Shown here in pieces: positions 27,807 through 36,224 of a stretch of DNA of 64,000 nucleotides (the first letter of the stretch is position 1; every line of letters starts with the position of its first letter). This DNA is from Variovorax sp. OK212 (GTDB taxonomy: Bacteria; Pseudomonadota; Gammaproteobacteria; Burkholderiales; Burkholderiaceae_C): contig NZ_FOLP01000017.1 of the NCBI RefSeq assembly GCF_900112425.1, forward strand, positions 1 through 64,000. Reading direction: 5' to 3'. A model generated the notes under the pieces. That model made no database searches and was not told where the DNA came from. It saw nothing but the letters and a program-made list of their open reading frames with translations. A program made the translations under genes and the position numbers.

Positions 27807-29135
27807 ATGTCCCTATTCATTCGCACGGCGCTCGCCGCCGTGGTCACCCTGCTTGCAGTGAACACCACTTCCGCCCAGACCCCCACGCCGGCCGCGCTCC
27901 CGGACCCCGCGGCCACCTCGGTCGACGCGCTGGGCTGGATGAAGGGCTTTCCGCCCCCGCCCGACAAGCTCATCACCTTCGACAACCCGGCCGGCGGCGT
28001 GTTTCCGCGCACGCGCTGGAGCTTCTCGCACGTGCGCGAGACCGTGCCCACGGCCAACGTGTGGCGCGGCAGCGGCGCGGCCAGCCCGCTGCCCTCGGGC
28101 ACGTCGCCGGTGCAGATCGAGGCCGTCACGTTCAAACCCCTGGGCACGGACCAGACGCTGAACTTCGCGCAGATGATCTCCGGCACCTACACCGACGGCA
28201 TCCTCGTGATGCACCGCGGCAAGGTGGTCTACGAGAAGTACTTCGGCGCGCTCACGCCGGAGCGCCCGCACATCGCGATGTCGGTCACCAAGTCCTTCGT
28301 GGGCACGCTGGCGGCCATCCTCGCGGACGAAGGCAAGCTCGACCCTGCCGCGCCGGTCACCAAATACATCCCAGAACTGAAAGACACAGCCTACGGCGAC
28401 GCCACCGTGCGCCAGGTGATGGACATGACGGTCGGCGTGCACTACTCCGAAAACTACGCCGACCCGAAGGCCGAGATCTGGGACTACGCCCGTGCCGGCG
28501 GCATGCTCACGCAGGGCGCCAACTACACCGGCCCGAAGTCGTTCTACGAGTTCCTCGTCACGCTGAAGAAGGAAGGCGAGCACGGCGATGCCTTCGCCTA
28601 CAAGACGGTCAACGCCGAGGTGCTGGCCTGGGTTCTTCGCCGCGCCAGCGGCCAGTCGCTGGCGGAGCTGCTGAGCGAGAAGATCTGGCGGCGCATCGGC
28701 GCCGAGCAGGACGCGTACTTCATGGTCGACCGCATCGGCACCGAGTCGGGCGGCGGCGGCCTGAACACCGTGCTGCGCGACCTGGCCCGCTTCGGCGAGA
28801 CGCTGCGCAACGGCGGGCGCGCCTCCAACGGGCAGCAGGCCATTCCCAAGGCGGTGGTGGACGACATCCAGCGCGGCGGCGACCCGGCGAAGTTCGCGAA
28901 GGCCGGCTATGCGCTGCTCAAGGGCTGGTCGTACCGCGACATGTGGTGGGTGTCGCACAACCCGCACGGCGCCTACATGGCACGCGGCATCCACGGCCAG
29001 AGCATCTACATCGACCCGAAGGCCGAGATGGTGATCGTGCGCTACGCGGCGCACCCGGTGGCGGCCAACGGCGCCAACGATCCGCTCACGCTGCCCGCGT
29101 TCCAGGCGATGGGCGAGGCGCTGATGCGGCCCTGA
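27807..29135 (+). CDS. Secreted serine hydrolase of the beta-lactamase/class C family
   Basis: The 442-residue product has the signal peptide MSLFIRTALAAVVTLLAVNTTSAQ. The nucleophile motif AMSVTKSFVG (SxxK) lies near residue 155, and a GVHYSENYAD stretch may supply the catalytic tyrosine. The region ARGIHGQSIYIDPKAEMVIVRYA resembles the final HxG motif. Members hydrolyse esters or cyclic amides, for example 6-aminohexanoate dimers; true beta-lactamase activity is not implied. A TTG start at 27783 would overlap the crotonase stop; the ATG at 27807 was preferred. Confidence 0.88.
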   Translation: MSLFIRTALAAVVTLLAVNTTSAQTPTPAALPDPAATSVDALGWMKGFPPPPDKLITFDNPAGGVFPRTRWSFSHVRETVPTANVWRGSGAASPLPSGTSPVQIEAVTFKPLGTDQTLNFAQMISGTYTDGILVMHRGKVVYEKYFGALTPERPHIAMSVTKSFVGTLAAILADEGKLDPAAPVTKYIPELKDTAYGDATVRQVMDMTVGVHYSENYADPKAEIWDYARAGGMLTQGANYTGPKSFYEFLVTLKKEGEHGDAFAYKTVNAEVLAWVLRRASGQSLAELLSEKIWRRIGAEQDAYFMVDRIGTESGGGGLNTVLRDLARFGETLRNGGRASNGQQAIPKAVVDDIQRGGDPAKFAKAGYALLKGWSYRDMWWVSHNPHGAYMARGIHGQSIYIDPKAEMVIVRYAAHPVAANGANDPLTLPAFQAMGEALMRP

Positions 29136-29144
29136 CCGCAGGCC

Positions 29145-29930
29145 TCAACTGGAAGCCCGTTCGCGGGCGATCACCAGCAGCCCGTCCATGATCAGGCTCT
29201 CGACCAGCTCGAAGTGCCCGTTCATCACGGGCGCCATCTTCCAGCCCGCGCCGCCGGTCATGTAGCAGGCCGGCTCGGCGCCGCAGTGCGAGCGCACATG
29301 CTGCACCATGCGCTCCACGGCCCCGGCAATGGCGTAGGTGCCGCCGCTGGTCAGCGCGTCGCTGGTGTTGGTGGGAAATTCGCGCACCTCGCCGGTCGGC
29401 ACGTGCAGCCCGGCCGTGCCCGACTCCAGCGCGCGCAGCATGATGCCGTGGCCCGGCAGGATCAGCCCGCCCAGGAACTTGCCGTCGGCGTCGATGGCCT
29501 CGACCGTCACGGCCGTGCCGATCATCACCACCACCATCGGGCGCGTTTCGCGCCCGGCCTGTTCGGCCAGCATGCGGTGGCGCGCGCCGATCATGGCCAC
29601 GAAGCGGTCGGCGCCCAGGCGCGTGGGGTGGTCGTAGCCGTTCACGATGCCGGCCTCGCCCGCGCTCGACATGACCCAGCGCGGCGTGCAGTCGAAGCGT
29701 TCGTTGATCTGCTCCTCGGCGCGACGGCGCACCGCGTCGCCGGCCACCACGCAGCCCAGCATGGACGCGGGCGCGGGCAGGTCGGCCCACGGGCCGTCGC
29801 CCAGCCGTTCGATGTGGTCGAGGAATTCGGCGCCCTGCGCCTGCAACGCGGCACCGGGGCGGGCCGAGTCGTAGAGCGCCCACTTAAGGCGGGTGTTGCC
29901 GATGTCGATGGCGAGGAAGGGGGATGACAT
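29145..29930 (-). CDS. coaX: Type III pantothenate kinase
   Basis: CoaX phosphorylates pantothenate, the first step of CoA synthesis. It is potassium-dependent and, unlike type I enzymes, is not inhibited by CoA. The 261-residue product starts [21 protein letters not shown], with the ASKHA phosphate-1 motif [16 protein letters not shown], which holds the pantothenate-binding GADR, and [12 protein letters not shown] are present. The ATG at 29930 was chosen over the longer open frame. It is convergent with the serine hydrolase gene. Confidence 0.95.
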   Translation of the reverse strand: MSSPFLAIDIGNTRLKWALYDSARPGAALQAQGAEFLDHIERLGDGPWADLPAPASMLGCVVAGDAVRRRAEEQINERFDCTPRWVMSSAGEAGIVNGYDHPTRLGADRFVAMIGARHRMLAEQAGRETRPMVVVMIGTAVTVEAIDADGKFLGGLILPGHGIMLRALESGTAGLHVPTGEVREFPTNTSDALTSGGTYAIAGAVERMVQHVRSHCGAEPACYMTGGAGWKMAPVMNGHFELVESLIMDGLLVIARERASS

Positions 29931-30094
29931 GCGCGGGATTATTGCGACTTTGTGACGAGTCTTGCTGACGCGGGTCGCCGCAACCGGCCCGGGCCGTCGC
30001 ATATGCGGCATGGGCCTACGCCGGGCAGGCGCGTTACGCCCCACCATTTCTCTGCCTGACCCAACCACTGCACACACCGCACAAGGAGAGAACC

Positions 30095-30568
30095 ATGGGA
30101 TTGCTCAGCTTCATCAAGGAGGCCGGTGAAAAGCTGTTCGGCGGATCGTCGGCCCACGCCGCCACGCCCGACACACCCGACGCGAACACCGCCGCCGCCG
30201 CGGCCATCAAGACCTACATCGAGACCCAGAACCTCGGCCTCACGGCGCTGGTGGTGACCTACACGGCCAGCAGCGGCGTGGTCACCCTCGCGGGCAATGC
30301 CCCTTCGCAGGAAGCCAGCGAGAAGGCCTCGCTGGCCGCGGGCAACGTGGCCAACGTGACCAGCGTCGACAACGACCTGGTGGCCCCGGCCGCCCCACCC
30401 GCGCAGTACCACGACGTGGTGAAGGGCGACACGCTCTCGGCCATTTCGAAGAAGTACTACGGCGATGCCAACAAATACAACGCGATCTTCGAGGCGAACA
30501 AGCCGATGCTGAGCAACCCGGACAAGATCTATCCGGGGCAGAAGCTGCGGATTCCGCCGTTGAACTGA
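30095..30568 (+). CDS. lysM: BON and LysM domain protein (Kbp/YgaU-like)
   Basis: This 157-residue protein without a signal peptide contains a BON domain (residues about 36-100) and a C-terminal LysM domain ([35 protein letters not shown]). The architecture and length match E. coli Kbp, a cytoplasmic potassium-binding protein. An AAGGAGAG ribosome binding site precedes the ATG, and a terminator follows. It is transcribed alone. Confidence 0.92.
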   Translation: MGLLSFIKEAGEKLFGGSSAHAATPDTPDANTAAAAAIKTYIETQNLGLTALVVTYTASSGVVTLAGNAPSQEASEKASLAAGNVANVTSVDNDLVAPAAPPAQYHDVVKGDTLSAISKKYYGDANKYNAIFEANKPMLSNPDKIYPGQKLRIPPLN

Positions 30569-30594
30569 GCTTCTTTCAGTCGTTCTTTTTCAGC

Positions 30595-30620
30595 AAAGCC
30601 CACGGCGTGCCGTGGGCTTT
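30595..30620 (+). terminator. Intrinsic terminator after the BON-LysM gene
   Basis: 11-bp arms AAAGCCCACGG and CCGTGGGCTTT around CGTG, followed by CTTGTTTTC. Located 26 bases after the stop codon. Confidence 0.88.
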
Positions 30621-30731
30621 CTTGTTTTCGGCTCGCCAGGAGTGCCGCGGGGTCGAAGGTGCCCTTGCGGCGGTTCAACCAGCCGGCGCACCACGCAACA
30701 CCACACGCGATGTTGCAGGCACTTGTCGAGT

Positions 30732-30769
30732 GTCGCCTTATTAGCAACAATCGTCGCCTAATGAGCAAC
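30732..30769 (+). promoter_or_regulatory. Two 17-bp direct repeats overlapping the start of the MNT gene
   Basis: GTCGCCTTATTAGCAAC (30732-30748) and GTCGCCTAATGAGCAAC (30753-30769) match at 15 of 17 positions, with a 21-bp period or two helical turns. The second copy contains the ATG. A plausible promoter, TTGTCG (30723-30728) and AACAAT (30746-30751), overlaps the first copy. This is the layout of an autoregulatory operator bound by the HTH domain of the gene product. Confidence 0.7.
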
Positions 30770-31390
30770 GACTCTTCCCTGATGGACCTGCTGTTCCCCG
30801 CCGCGCGCCAGCGCGTGCTGGCGGTGCTGCTGCTGCATCCGCAGTCGAGCTTCCATTTGCGGGAGCTTGCGCGCCTGACCGACAGCCATGCGGGCACGCT
30901 GGCGCGAGAGGTCGACAAGCTGGCGCGCACCGGCCTGCTGCTGCGCAGCGAACAAGGCAACCAGGTGCGCTACAGCGCGAACACGCGCCACCCTCTGTTC
31001 GATGACCTGGCGGCACTGTTTCGCAAGACGCATGGCGTGGTGCCTGCCGTGCGCGAAGCGCTGGCGCCGCTGGATGCGCAGATACGGTTGGCGCTGGTGT
31101 TCGGCTCCATCGCGCGTGGCACGCCCTCGCCGGGCAGCGATGTGGACCTGCTGGTGCTGGGCAGCGTGGATTTCATGGCGCTGGCACAGGCGGTGTTTCC
31201 TCTGCATGCGGCGCTGGGCCGCGAGGTGAACACGGTGCTGTACGCGCCCGAGGAATTTGCGCAACGCGCGCGCAGCGGCGATGCATTCGCACGCGACATA
31301 CTGGCCAAGCCAAAGTTGCTCGTGAAGGGAGGAGCCGATGAGCTTGCAGAACTTGTTGACGATCGGGCGGCTGCAGCCCCACCAGGCTGA
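30761..31390 (+). CDS. HTH-nucleotidyltransferase (MNT) protein, antitoxin candidate
   Basis: This is a 209-residue fusion. The N-terminal winged helix-turn-helix is LLHPQSSFHLRELARLTDSHAGTLAREVDKLARTGLL. The C-terminal MNT domain has the minimal nucleotidyltransferase signature VFGSIARGTPSPGSDVDLLVLG. In HEPN/MNT systems the MNT protein neutralises the HEPN RNase by adding AMP. The ATG at 30761 lies within an apparent operator and has no ribosome binding site, suggesting a leaderless or near-leaderless message. Two rare ATA codons and relaxed codon use hint at transfer. It overlaps the HEPN gene by 53 bases. Confidence 0.85.
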   Translation: MSNDSSLMDLLFPAARQRVLAVLLLHPQSSFHLRELARLTDSHAGTLAREVDKLARTGLLLRSEQGNQVRYSANTRHPLFDDLAALFRKTHGVVPAVREALAPLDAQIRLALVFGSIARGTPSPGSDVDLLVLGSVDFMALAQAVFPLHAALGREVNTVLYAPEEFAQRARSGDAFARDILAKPKLLVKGGADELAELVDDRAAAAPPG

Positions 31391-31787
31391 TGCCGCGGGC
31401 ATCGCCAAGCTGCTTCAGGCGGCACGGCGCAATCTGGCCGATGCGCATGTGGCACAGGTGAGCGCCGACAACCGATTCGATGCCGCCTGCAAATGCATCA
31501 TGCAATGCGCGATGCTGGGTTTGTGGGCCAACGGCTACCGCACGTCCACCAGCCAGCCGGGCCATCACCAGACGGCCATCCAGAGTCTCGGCCTGACGAT
31601 GGCGGTGGCGCAGCCGGAGATCATCGTGCTCGATGCGCTGCGCCGGCAACGCAATGTGAGCGACTACGAAGGCGACCCGATTTCCACCGCCACGCTGCAG
31701 GCCTGCATCGACCAGGCCGCGCAGTTGCTGGCCCATGCCGAAAACCGGCTCCGCACCCATCGACCCGATCTTCTGACCCCGCCATGA
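31338..31787 (+). CDS. HEPN-like protein, toxin candidate paired with MNT
   Basis: The 149-residue all-helical protein ends in AQPEIIVLDALRRQRNVSDYEGDPISTATLQACIDQA. The RRQRNVSDYEGD segment has the position and polarity of the HEPN active-site motif and of the tyrosine that MNT partners modify. The canonical Rx4HxY histidine is not present, so RNase activity is uncertain. It has a strong GGGAGGAG ribosome binding site inside the MNT gene. The overlap indicates co-expression. Confidence 0.72.
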   Translation: MSLQNLLTIGRLQPHQADAAGIAKLLQAARRNLADAHVAQVSADNRFDAACKCIMQCAMLGLWANGYRTSTSQPGHHQTAIQSLGLTMAVAQPEIIVLDALRRQRNVSDYEGDPISTATLQACIDQAAQLLAHAENRLRTHRPDLLTPP

Positions 31788-31851
31788 AGAGCGCGCGATC
31801 GAACAGCGGTGCCACAAGGCGGTCTGCGGCCCCGTAGCGAAGACAGGCTGC

Positions 31852-32259
31852 TCAGCCCTGCTTCCAGGGCAACCCGCGCTTGCGCCACCCACCGAGTTGC
31901 CCCCGGTGCCCGCTCTCGTCCGCATTCCCCTCGAACCCCTCGAGGATGTTGTAGGCCTCCACCCCCAGTTCGGTCGCCCGCTTGGCGGCCGCCACCGAGC
32001 GCACGCCGCTGCGGCACAGCAGCACGACCTTCTTGCCGCCGGCCGCCGCGCGCACGCCGTCGTCGAACGCGGGGTTCATCGCCATGCCCGGCCATTGCTT
32101 CCAGGCCAGCGGCACGGCGCCCGGCACGTAGCCGACCCATTCGCGCTCGGCGTCGGTGCGCACGTCGACCATCACGGCCTCGCCGCTGGCCAGCCATTGC
32201 GCGGCCTGCTCGGGCGTCACGTCGCCGGCGTAGCCCTTGTCGTTCACGGGTTCAGTCAT
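31852..32259 (-). CDS. Rhodanese-like domain protein
   Basis: This 135-residue single-domain sulfurtransferase has the active-site loop LLCRSGVRS, where the cysteine carries persulfide, and the N-terminal MVDVRTDAEREWVGYVPGAVPLAW. The ATG at 32259 was chosen, with GAAGAG upstream. It is cytoplasmic with no signal peptide. It is convergent with the HEPN gene; no functional partner is evident. Confidence 0.92.
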   Translation of the reverse strand: MTEPVNDKGYAGDVTPEQAAQWLASGEAVMVDVRTDAEREWVGYVPGAVPLAWKQWPGMAMNPAFDDGVRAAAGGKKVVLLCRSGVRSVAAAKRATELGVEAYNILEGFEGNADESGHRGQLGGWRKRGLPWKQG

Positions 32260-32441
32260 CTCTTCGTTCCTTTGCGGGTTCGCACTGCGGGTTTTCAACT
32301 AGCGGAATTTTTCACCGCTTCGTGAAAACCCTGTTTGTCGCGTGTTCCTGCGCGCCAAAGATGGCGGCTTGGGCCTGTCAAACCATAACTCCAAGACGGC
32401 GGCCTGGGTTTTCCCAGTCAGAACCAATTGGAGAGAGACAC

Positions 32442-33557
32442 ATGTCAGACAGCAAAATGCCCCGCCGCCGCGGGCTGCTCAAGGGCGCCGCCGTGGCCGC
32501 CGGCGCCATGTCCGTGCCGATGGTCAGCATGGCCCAGACCACCTCGCTGCGCTTCCAGAGCACCTGGCCGGCCAAGGACATCTTCCACGAGTACGCGCAG
32601 GACTACGCCAGGAAGGTCAACGACATGGCGGGCAACCGCCTGAAGATCGAGGTGCTGCCCGCGGGCTCCGTGGTGCCCGCCTTCCAGCTGCTCGACGCGG
32701 TGGCCAAGGGCACGCTCGACGGCGGCCACGGCGTGGTCGCGTACTGGTACGGCAAGAACTCCGCGCTCGCGCTGTGGGGGTCGGGCCCGGGCTACGGCAT
32801 GGACGCCAACATGATCCTGGCCTGGCACACCTACGGCGGCGGCAAGGCGCTGATGGAGGAGATCTACAAGAGCCTGAACCTCGACGTGGCCTCCTACCTC
32901 TACGGCCCCATGCCCACGCAGCCGCTGGGCTGGTTCAAGAAGCCGGTGGCCAAGGCCGAGGACATGAAGGGCCTGAAGTTCCGCACCGTGGGCCTGGCGG
33001 TGGACGTGTTCACCGACATGGGCGCGGCCGTGAACCCGCTGCCCGGCGGCGAGATCGTGCCCGCGCTGGACCGCGGGCTGATCGACGCGGCCGAGTTCAA
33101 CAACGCGTCGAGCGACCGCGTGCTGGGCTTTCCCGACGTGGCCAAGAACTGCATGCTGCAAAGCTTCCACCAGAGCGGCGAGCAGTTCGAGGTGCTGTTC
33201 AACGGCGGCAAGCTCAAGGCGCTGCCGCCCGAGCTCAAGTCGATCATCGAGTACGCCACGCAGGCCGCGAGCGCGGACATGAGCTGGAAGGCCATCGACC
33301 GCAACTCGAAGGACTATGAAGAGCTGAAGAAGGCCGGCATCAAGTTCTACAAGACGCCCGACGCCGTGCTGCGCGCACAGCTGGCCTCCTGGGACAAGAC
33401 CATCGCCAAGAAGTCGACCGAGAACCCGATGTTCAAGAAGGTGCTCGACTCGCAGCGCGCCTTCGCCGAGCGCGCGGGCCAGTGGCAGAACGACTACTCG
33501 GTCGATTTCAAGATGGCCTACAACCACTACTTCGGACGGCAGGCGAAGAAGACCTGA
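32442..33557 (+). CDS. dctP: TRAP transporter substrate-binding protein
   Basis: The 371-residue periplasmic receptor is of the DctP/TakP (TRAP-alpha) type. A Tat-like signal, PRRRGLLKGAAVAAGAMSVPMVSMAQ, opens the protein, and the mature start TTSLRFQSTWPAKDIFHEYA is typical of the group binding keto acids or lactate. The family's central MKGLKFRTVGLAVDVFTDMGAAVNPLPGGEI, with the ligand-binding arginine, is visible. The start codon follows GGAGAGAGACAC. An intrinsic terminator lies between this gene and dctQ. Confidence 0.94.
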   Translation: MSDSKMPRRRGLLKGAAVAAGAMSVPMVSMAQTTSLRFQSTWPAKDIFHEYAQDYARKVNDMAGNRLKIEVLPAGSVVPAFQLLDAVAKGTLDGGHGVVAYWYGKNSALALWGSGPGYGMDANMILAWHTYGGGKALMEEIYKSLNLDVASYLYGPMPTQPLGWFKKPVAKAEDMKGLKFRTVGLAVDVFTDMGAAVNPLPGGEIVPALDRGLIDAAEFNNASSDRVLGFPDVAKNCMLQSFHQSGEQFEVLFNGGKLKALPPELKSIIEYATQAASADMSWKAIDRNSKDYEELKKAGIKFYKTPDAVLRAQLASWDKTIAKKSTENPMFKKVLDSQRAFAERAGQWQNDYSVDFKMAYNHYFGRQAKKT

Positions 33558-33574
33558 AGCGCTTCCTGTGACGC

Positions 33575-33602
33575 GAGGGCACCCCGGCGGGTGCCCTCTT
33601 TT
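33575..33602 (+). terminator. Intercistronic terminator between dctP and dctQ
   Basis: GAGGGCACCC and GGGTGCCCTC form a perfect 10-bp stem with loop CGGC, followed by TTTT. It lies 18 bases after the dctP stop. Partial termination here would make binding protein in excess over the membrane subunits. Confidence 0.8.
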
Positions 33603-33651
33603 CATGCCTGCACGCAAGCCGCGCACGGGTCGCGGCGAGGAGTTCGTTCCG

Positions 33652-34290
33652 ATGCAATCCTTTCTCCTGGCGGTCGACCGGTTCTCCACATGGATCGGCA
33701 AGACCTTCGCCTGGTGCGTCCTGCTGCTCACGCTGCTGATCAGCTGGGAGGTGTTCTCGCGCTATGCGCTCAACAAGCCGCACGCCTGGGTGCTGGACGC
33801 GCAGATCATGCTGTACGGCGCGATGTTCATGACCGCCGGCGCCTACACGCTGTCCAAGAACGGCCATGTGCGCGGCGACGTGCTCTACGGCTTCTTCCGC
33901 CCGCGCACGCAGGCGCTGGTGGACCTGGTGCTGTACATCGTGTTCTTCCTGCCGGGCATCGTGGCGCTCACGTGGGCGGGCTGGATCTACGCGGGCGAGT
34001 CGCTCGCCATCCGCGAGCAGACCTTCTCGGCCGAGCCGCTGCCGCTGTACCCGTTCAAGTACGTCATTCCGCTGGCGGGCTTCACGCTGCTGCTGCAGGG
34101 CTTCGTCGAAATCATCCGCTGCGTGCTGTGCATCCGCAGCGGCGCGTGGCCGTCGCGCGAGCAGGACGTCGAAGAAGTCGACGTGCAGAAGCTCAAGGAG
34201 ATGGTGCACGTGAAGGACGAGGACATCGCCGCGCTCGACCGCATGGTGGTGGCGCACGGCGCGGCCGCGCAGCAAGGGAGCACGCGATGA
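33652..34290 (+). CDS. dctQ: TRAP transporter small permease subunit
   Basis: The 212-residue DctQ-type protein has four transmembrane helices, with the conserved region LISWEVFSRYALNKPHAWVLDAQIMLYGAMFMTAGAYTLSKNGHVRGDVLY. The ATG at 33652 has GAGGAG upstream; an earlier in-frame start within the terminator is discounted. The soluble C-terminal tail of about 50 residues is charged (SREQDVEEVDVQKLKEMVHVKDEDI). It is coupled to dctM by an ATGA overlap. Confidence 0.92.
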   Translation: MQSFLLAVDRFSTWIGKTFAWCVLLLTLLISWEVFSRYALNKPHAWVLDAQIMLYGAMFMTAGAYTLSKNGHVRGDVLYGFFRPRTQALVDLVLYIVFFLPGIVALTWAGWIYAGESLAIREQTFSAEPLPLYPFKYVIPLAGFTLLLQGFVEIIRCVLCIRSGAWPSREQDVEEVDVQKLKEMVHVKDEDIAALDRMVVAHGAAAQQGSTR

Positions 34291-36224
34291 TCCGCCGCGA
34301 ACTCTGGTTCGGCCTGTCGTTCATGGCGCTGATCGTCGTGGGCGCGGGCTCGGTGCTGCTGAGCGCCGACACCATCACCAACGGCCACCTGGGCCTGTTG
34401 ATGCTCTCGCTGGTGGTGGTGGCCATCATGCTGGGCTTTCCCACGGCGTTCACGCTGATGGGCATGGGCATGCTGTTCACCTGGCTGGCCTACGACCGCG
34501 ACTGGCACCGCACGCTCGACCTGATGGTGCAGTCGGCCTTCAAGACCATGGCCAACGACGTGCTCATCGCGGTGCCGCTGTTCGTGTTCATGGGCTACCT
34601 GGTGGAGCGCGCGAACCTGATCGAGTCGCTCTTCAAGAGCCTGCACCTGGCGCTGGCGCGGCTGCCCGGCGCGCTGGCGGTGGCCACGCTGGTGACCTGC
34701 ACCATCTTCGCCACGGCCACCGGCATCGTGGGCGCGGTGGTCACGCTGATGGGGCTGCTGGCGCTGCCGGCCATGCTGCGCGGCGGCTACAGCGTGCCGC
34801 TGGCCGCGGGCGCCATCACCGCGGGCGGGTGCCTGGGCATCCTGATTCCGCCGTCTGTATTGCTCATCGTGTACGGCGCCACGGCGGGCGTGTCGGTGGT
34901 GCAGCTGTACGCGGGTGCGTTCTTTCCGGGGCTGATGCTGGCGTCGCTCTATGTGCTGTACGTGATCCTCATCGCGTGGCTCAAGCCGCAGTGGGCGCCG
35001 CCGCTGTCGATGGCCGAGCGCGTGGTGCCGCTGCCGCCGCTGTCGCAGCGGCTGGCCGAGAGCCCTGCGGCGCATGCGGTGGTCGGGCTGCTGAAGGGGC
35101 GGCGCAATGCCGGCGTGCCGTTCTCGCATGTGCTGCGGCAGCTCGGCATCGTCGCGATGCCCGGCGTGATCTTCCTGCTGCTGGCGGCCTCCAGCTACAA
35201 GGCCGTGACCACGGTGGAGGCGCAGGCGCGCTACGACATCGAGGAGATCGGCGCGGTGCGCAGCGCGCCCAGCGAGGGCGGCCTGCAGGAGCCTCCGGCT
35301 GAAGGCGGGTTGGCGGAACCACCGCAAGAAGGTGGGCTGCAGGAGCCGCCCTCGGAAGGACAGGCCGCGGAGCCCGCCCCTTCCACGCCCACGCCCGCGC
35401 CAGCGCTGGCCGAGCCGTCGGCGGCAACGCCGGGCGCGGTCGAGGGTGGGGCCGAGGCCGCCACGGTGCGCCCCGCCCCCACCTGGTGGTGGGTCACCTT
35501 CGCGGTGTTCGGCGCCATGGTCGCGCTGTTCTACCTGTTCCTGAGCTTCGCGCGGCTCGAGATCTTCAAGATGCTGCTGGCCTCGTTCTTCCCGCTGGTG
35601 CTGCTGATCATGTCGGTGCTGGGCTCCATCGTGCTGGGCCTGGCCACGCCGACCGAGGCCGCGGCCATGGGCGCGCTCGGCGGCATGCTGCTGGCGGCGG
35701 CCTACCGGCGGCTGAACCTCACGGTGCTGAAGGAGTCGATGTTCCTCACGGCCAAGACCTCGGCCATGGTGTGCTGGCTGTTCGTGGGCTCGGCCATCTT
35801 CTCGGCCGCGTTCGCGCTGCTGGGCGGGCAGGCGCTGGTGGAGGAGTGGGTGCTGGGCATGAACCTCACGAAGGTGGAGTTCCTGATCCTGAGCCAGGTC
35901 ATCATCTTCCTGCTGGGCTGGCCGCTGGAGTGGACCGAGATCATCGTGATCTTCATGCCCATCTTCATTCCGCTGCTCGACAACTTCGGCGTCGACCCGC
36001 TGTTCTTCGGCCTGCTGGTGGCGCTGAACCTGCAGACGGCGTTCCTGTCGCCGCCGGTGGCCATGGCCGCCTTCTACCTGAAGGGCGTGAGCCCGCCGCA
36101 CGTCACGCTGAACCAGATCTTCCTGGGCATGCTGCCGTTCATGGGCATCCAGGTGCTGGCGATCGTGCTGCTGTACGTGTGGCCGCAGATCGGCCTGTGG
36201 CTGCCGCAGCTGCTCTACAAGTAA
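34287..36224 (+). CDS. dctM: TRAP transporter large permease subunit with a repeat-containing insert
   Basis: The 645-residue DctM-type symporter subunit has both family signatures: GYLVERANLIESLFKSLHLALARLPG near residue 102 and a later GLATPTEAAAMGALGGML near 451. Typical DctM proteins are about 430 residues. The excess lies in the middle, about residues 240-420, and includes a Pro/Glu-rich segment with three 9-residue units EGGLxEPPx and a degenerate fourth, followed by an extra membrane segment (TWWWVTFAVFGAMVALFYLF). It works with DctQ and DctP in sodium-driven uptake of organic acids. Confidence 0.92.
   Translation: MIRRELWFGLSFMALIVVGAGSVLLSADTITNGHLGLLMLSLVVVAIMLGFPTAFTLMGMGMLFTWLAYDRDWHRTLDLMVQSAFKTMANDVLIAVPLFVFMGYLVERANLIESLFKSLHLALARLPGALAVATLVTCTIFATATGIVGAVVTLMGLLALPAMLRGGYSVPLAAGAITAGGCLGILIPPSVLLIVYGATAGVSVVQLYAGAFFPGLMLASLYVLYVILIAWLKPQWAPPLSMAERVVPLPPLSQRLAESPAAHAVVGLLKGRRNAGVPFSHVLRQLGIVAMPGVIFLLLAASSYKAVTTVEAQARYDIEEIGAVRSAPSEGGLQEPPAEGGLAEPPQEGGLQEPPSEGQAAEPAPSTPTPAPALAEPSAATPGAVEGGAEAATVRPAPTWWWVTFAVFGAMVALFYLFLSFARLEIFKMLLASFFPLVLLIMSVLGSIVLGLATPTEAAAMGALGGMLLAAAYRRLNLTVLKESMFLTAKTSAMVCWLFVGSAIFSAAFALLGGQALVEEWVLGMNLTKVEFLILSQVIIFLLGWPLEWTEIIVIFMPIFIPLLDNFGVDPLFFGLLVALNLQTAFLSPPVAMAAFYLKGVSPPHVTLNQIFLGMLPFMGIQVLAIVLLYVWPQIGLWLPQLLYK
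35274..35366 (+). repeat. 27-bp tandem repeats inside dctM
   Basis: Three in-frame 27-bp units begin at 35274, 35301 and 35328, and a degenerate fourth at 35355. They encode EGGLQEPPA, EGGLAEPPQ, EGGLQEPPS and EGQAAEPAP. The protein sequence is better conserved than the third codon positions, suggesting selection on the peptide rather than a recent slippage event. Confidence 0.85.

Noticed and set aside
27807-29135. Serine hydrolase considered as a beta-lactam resistance gene
   Set aside because: The SxxK family includes many esterases and amidases; the class C KTG motif was not identified and no ampR-type regulator is adjacent.
29931-30094. Intergenic region between coaX and the BON-LysM gene
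   Set aside because: I looked for an RNA gene or operator and found only short GC palindromes (GGCCCGGGCC, GCATATGC) likely by chance.
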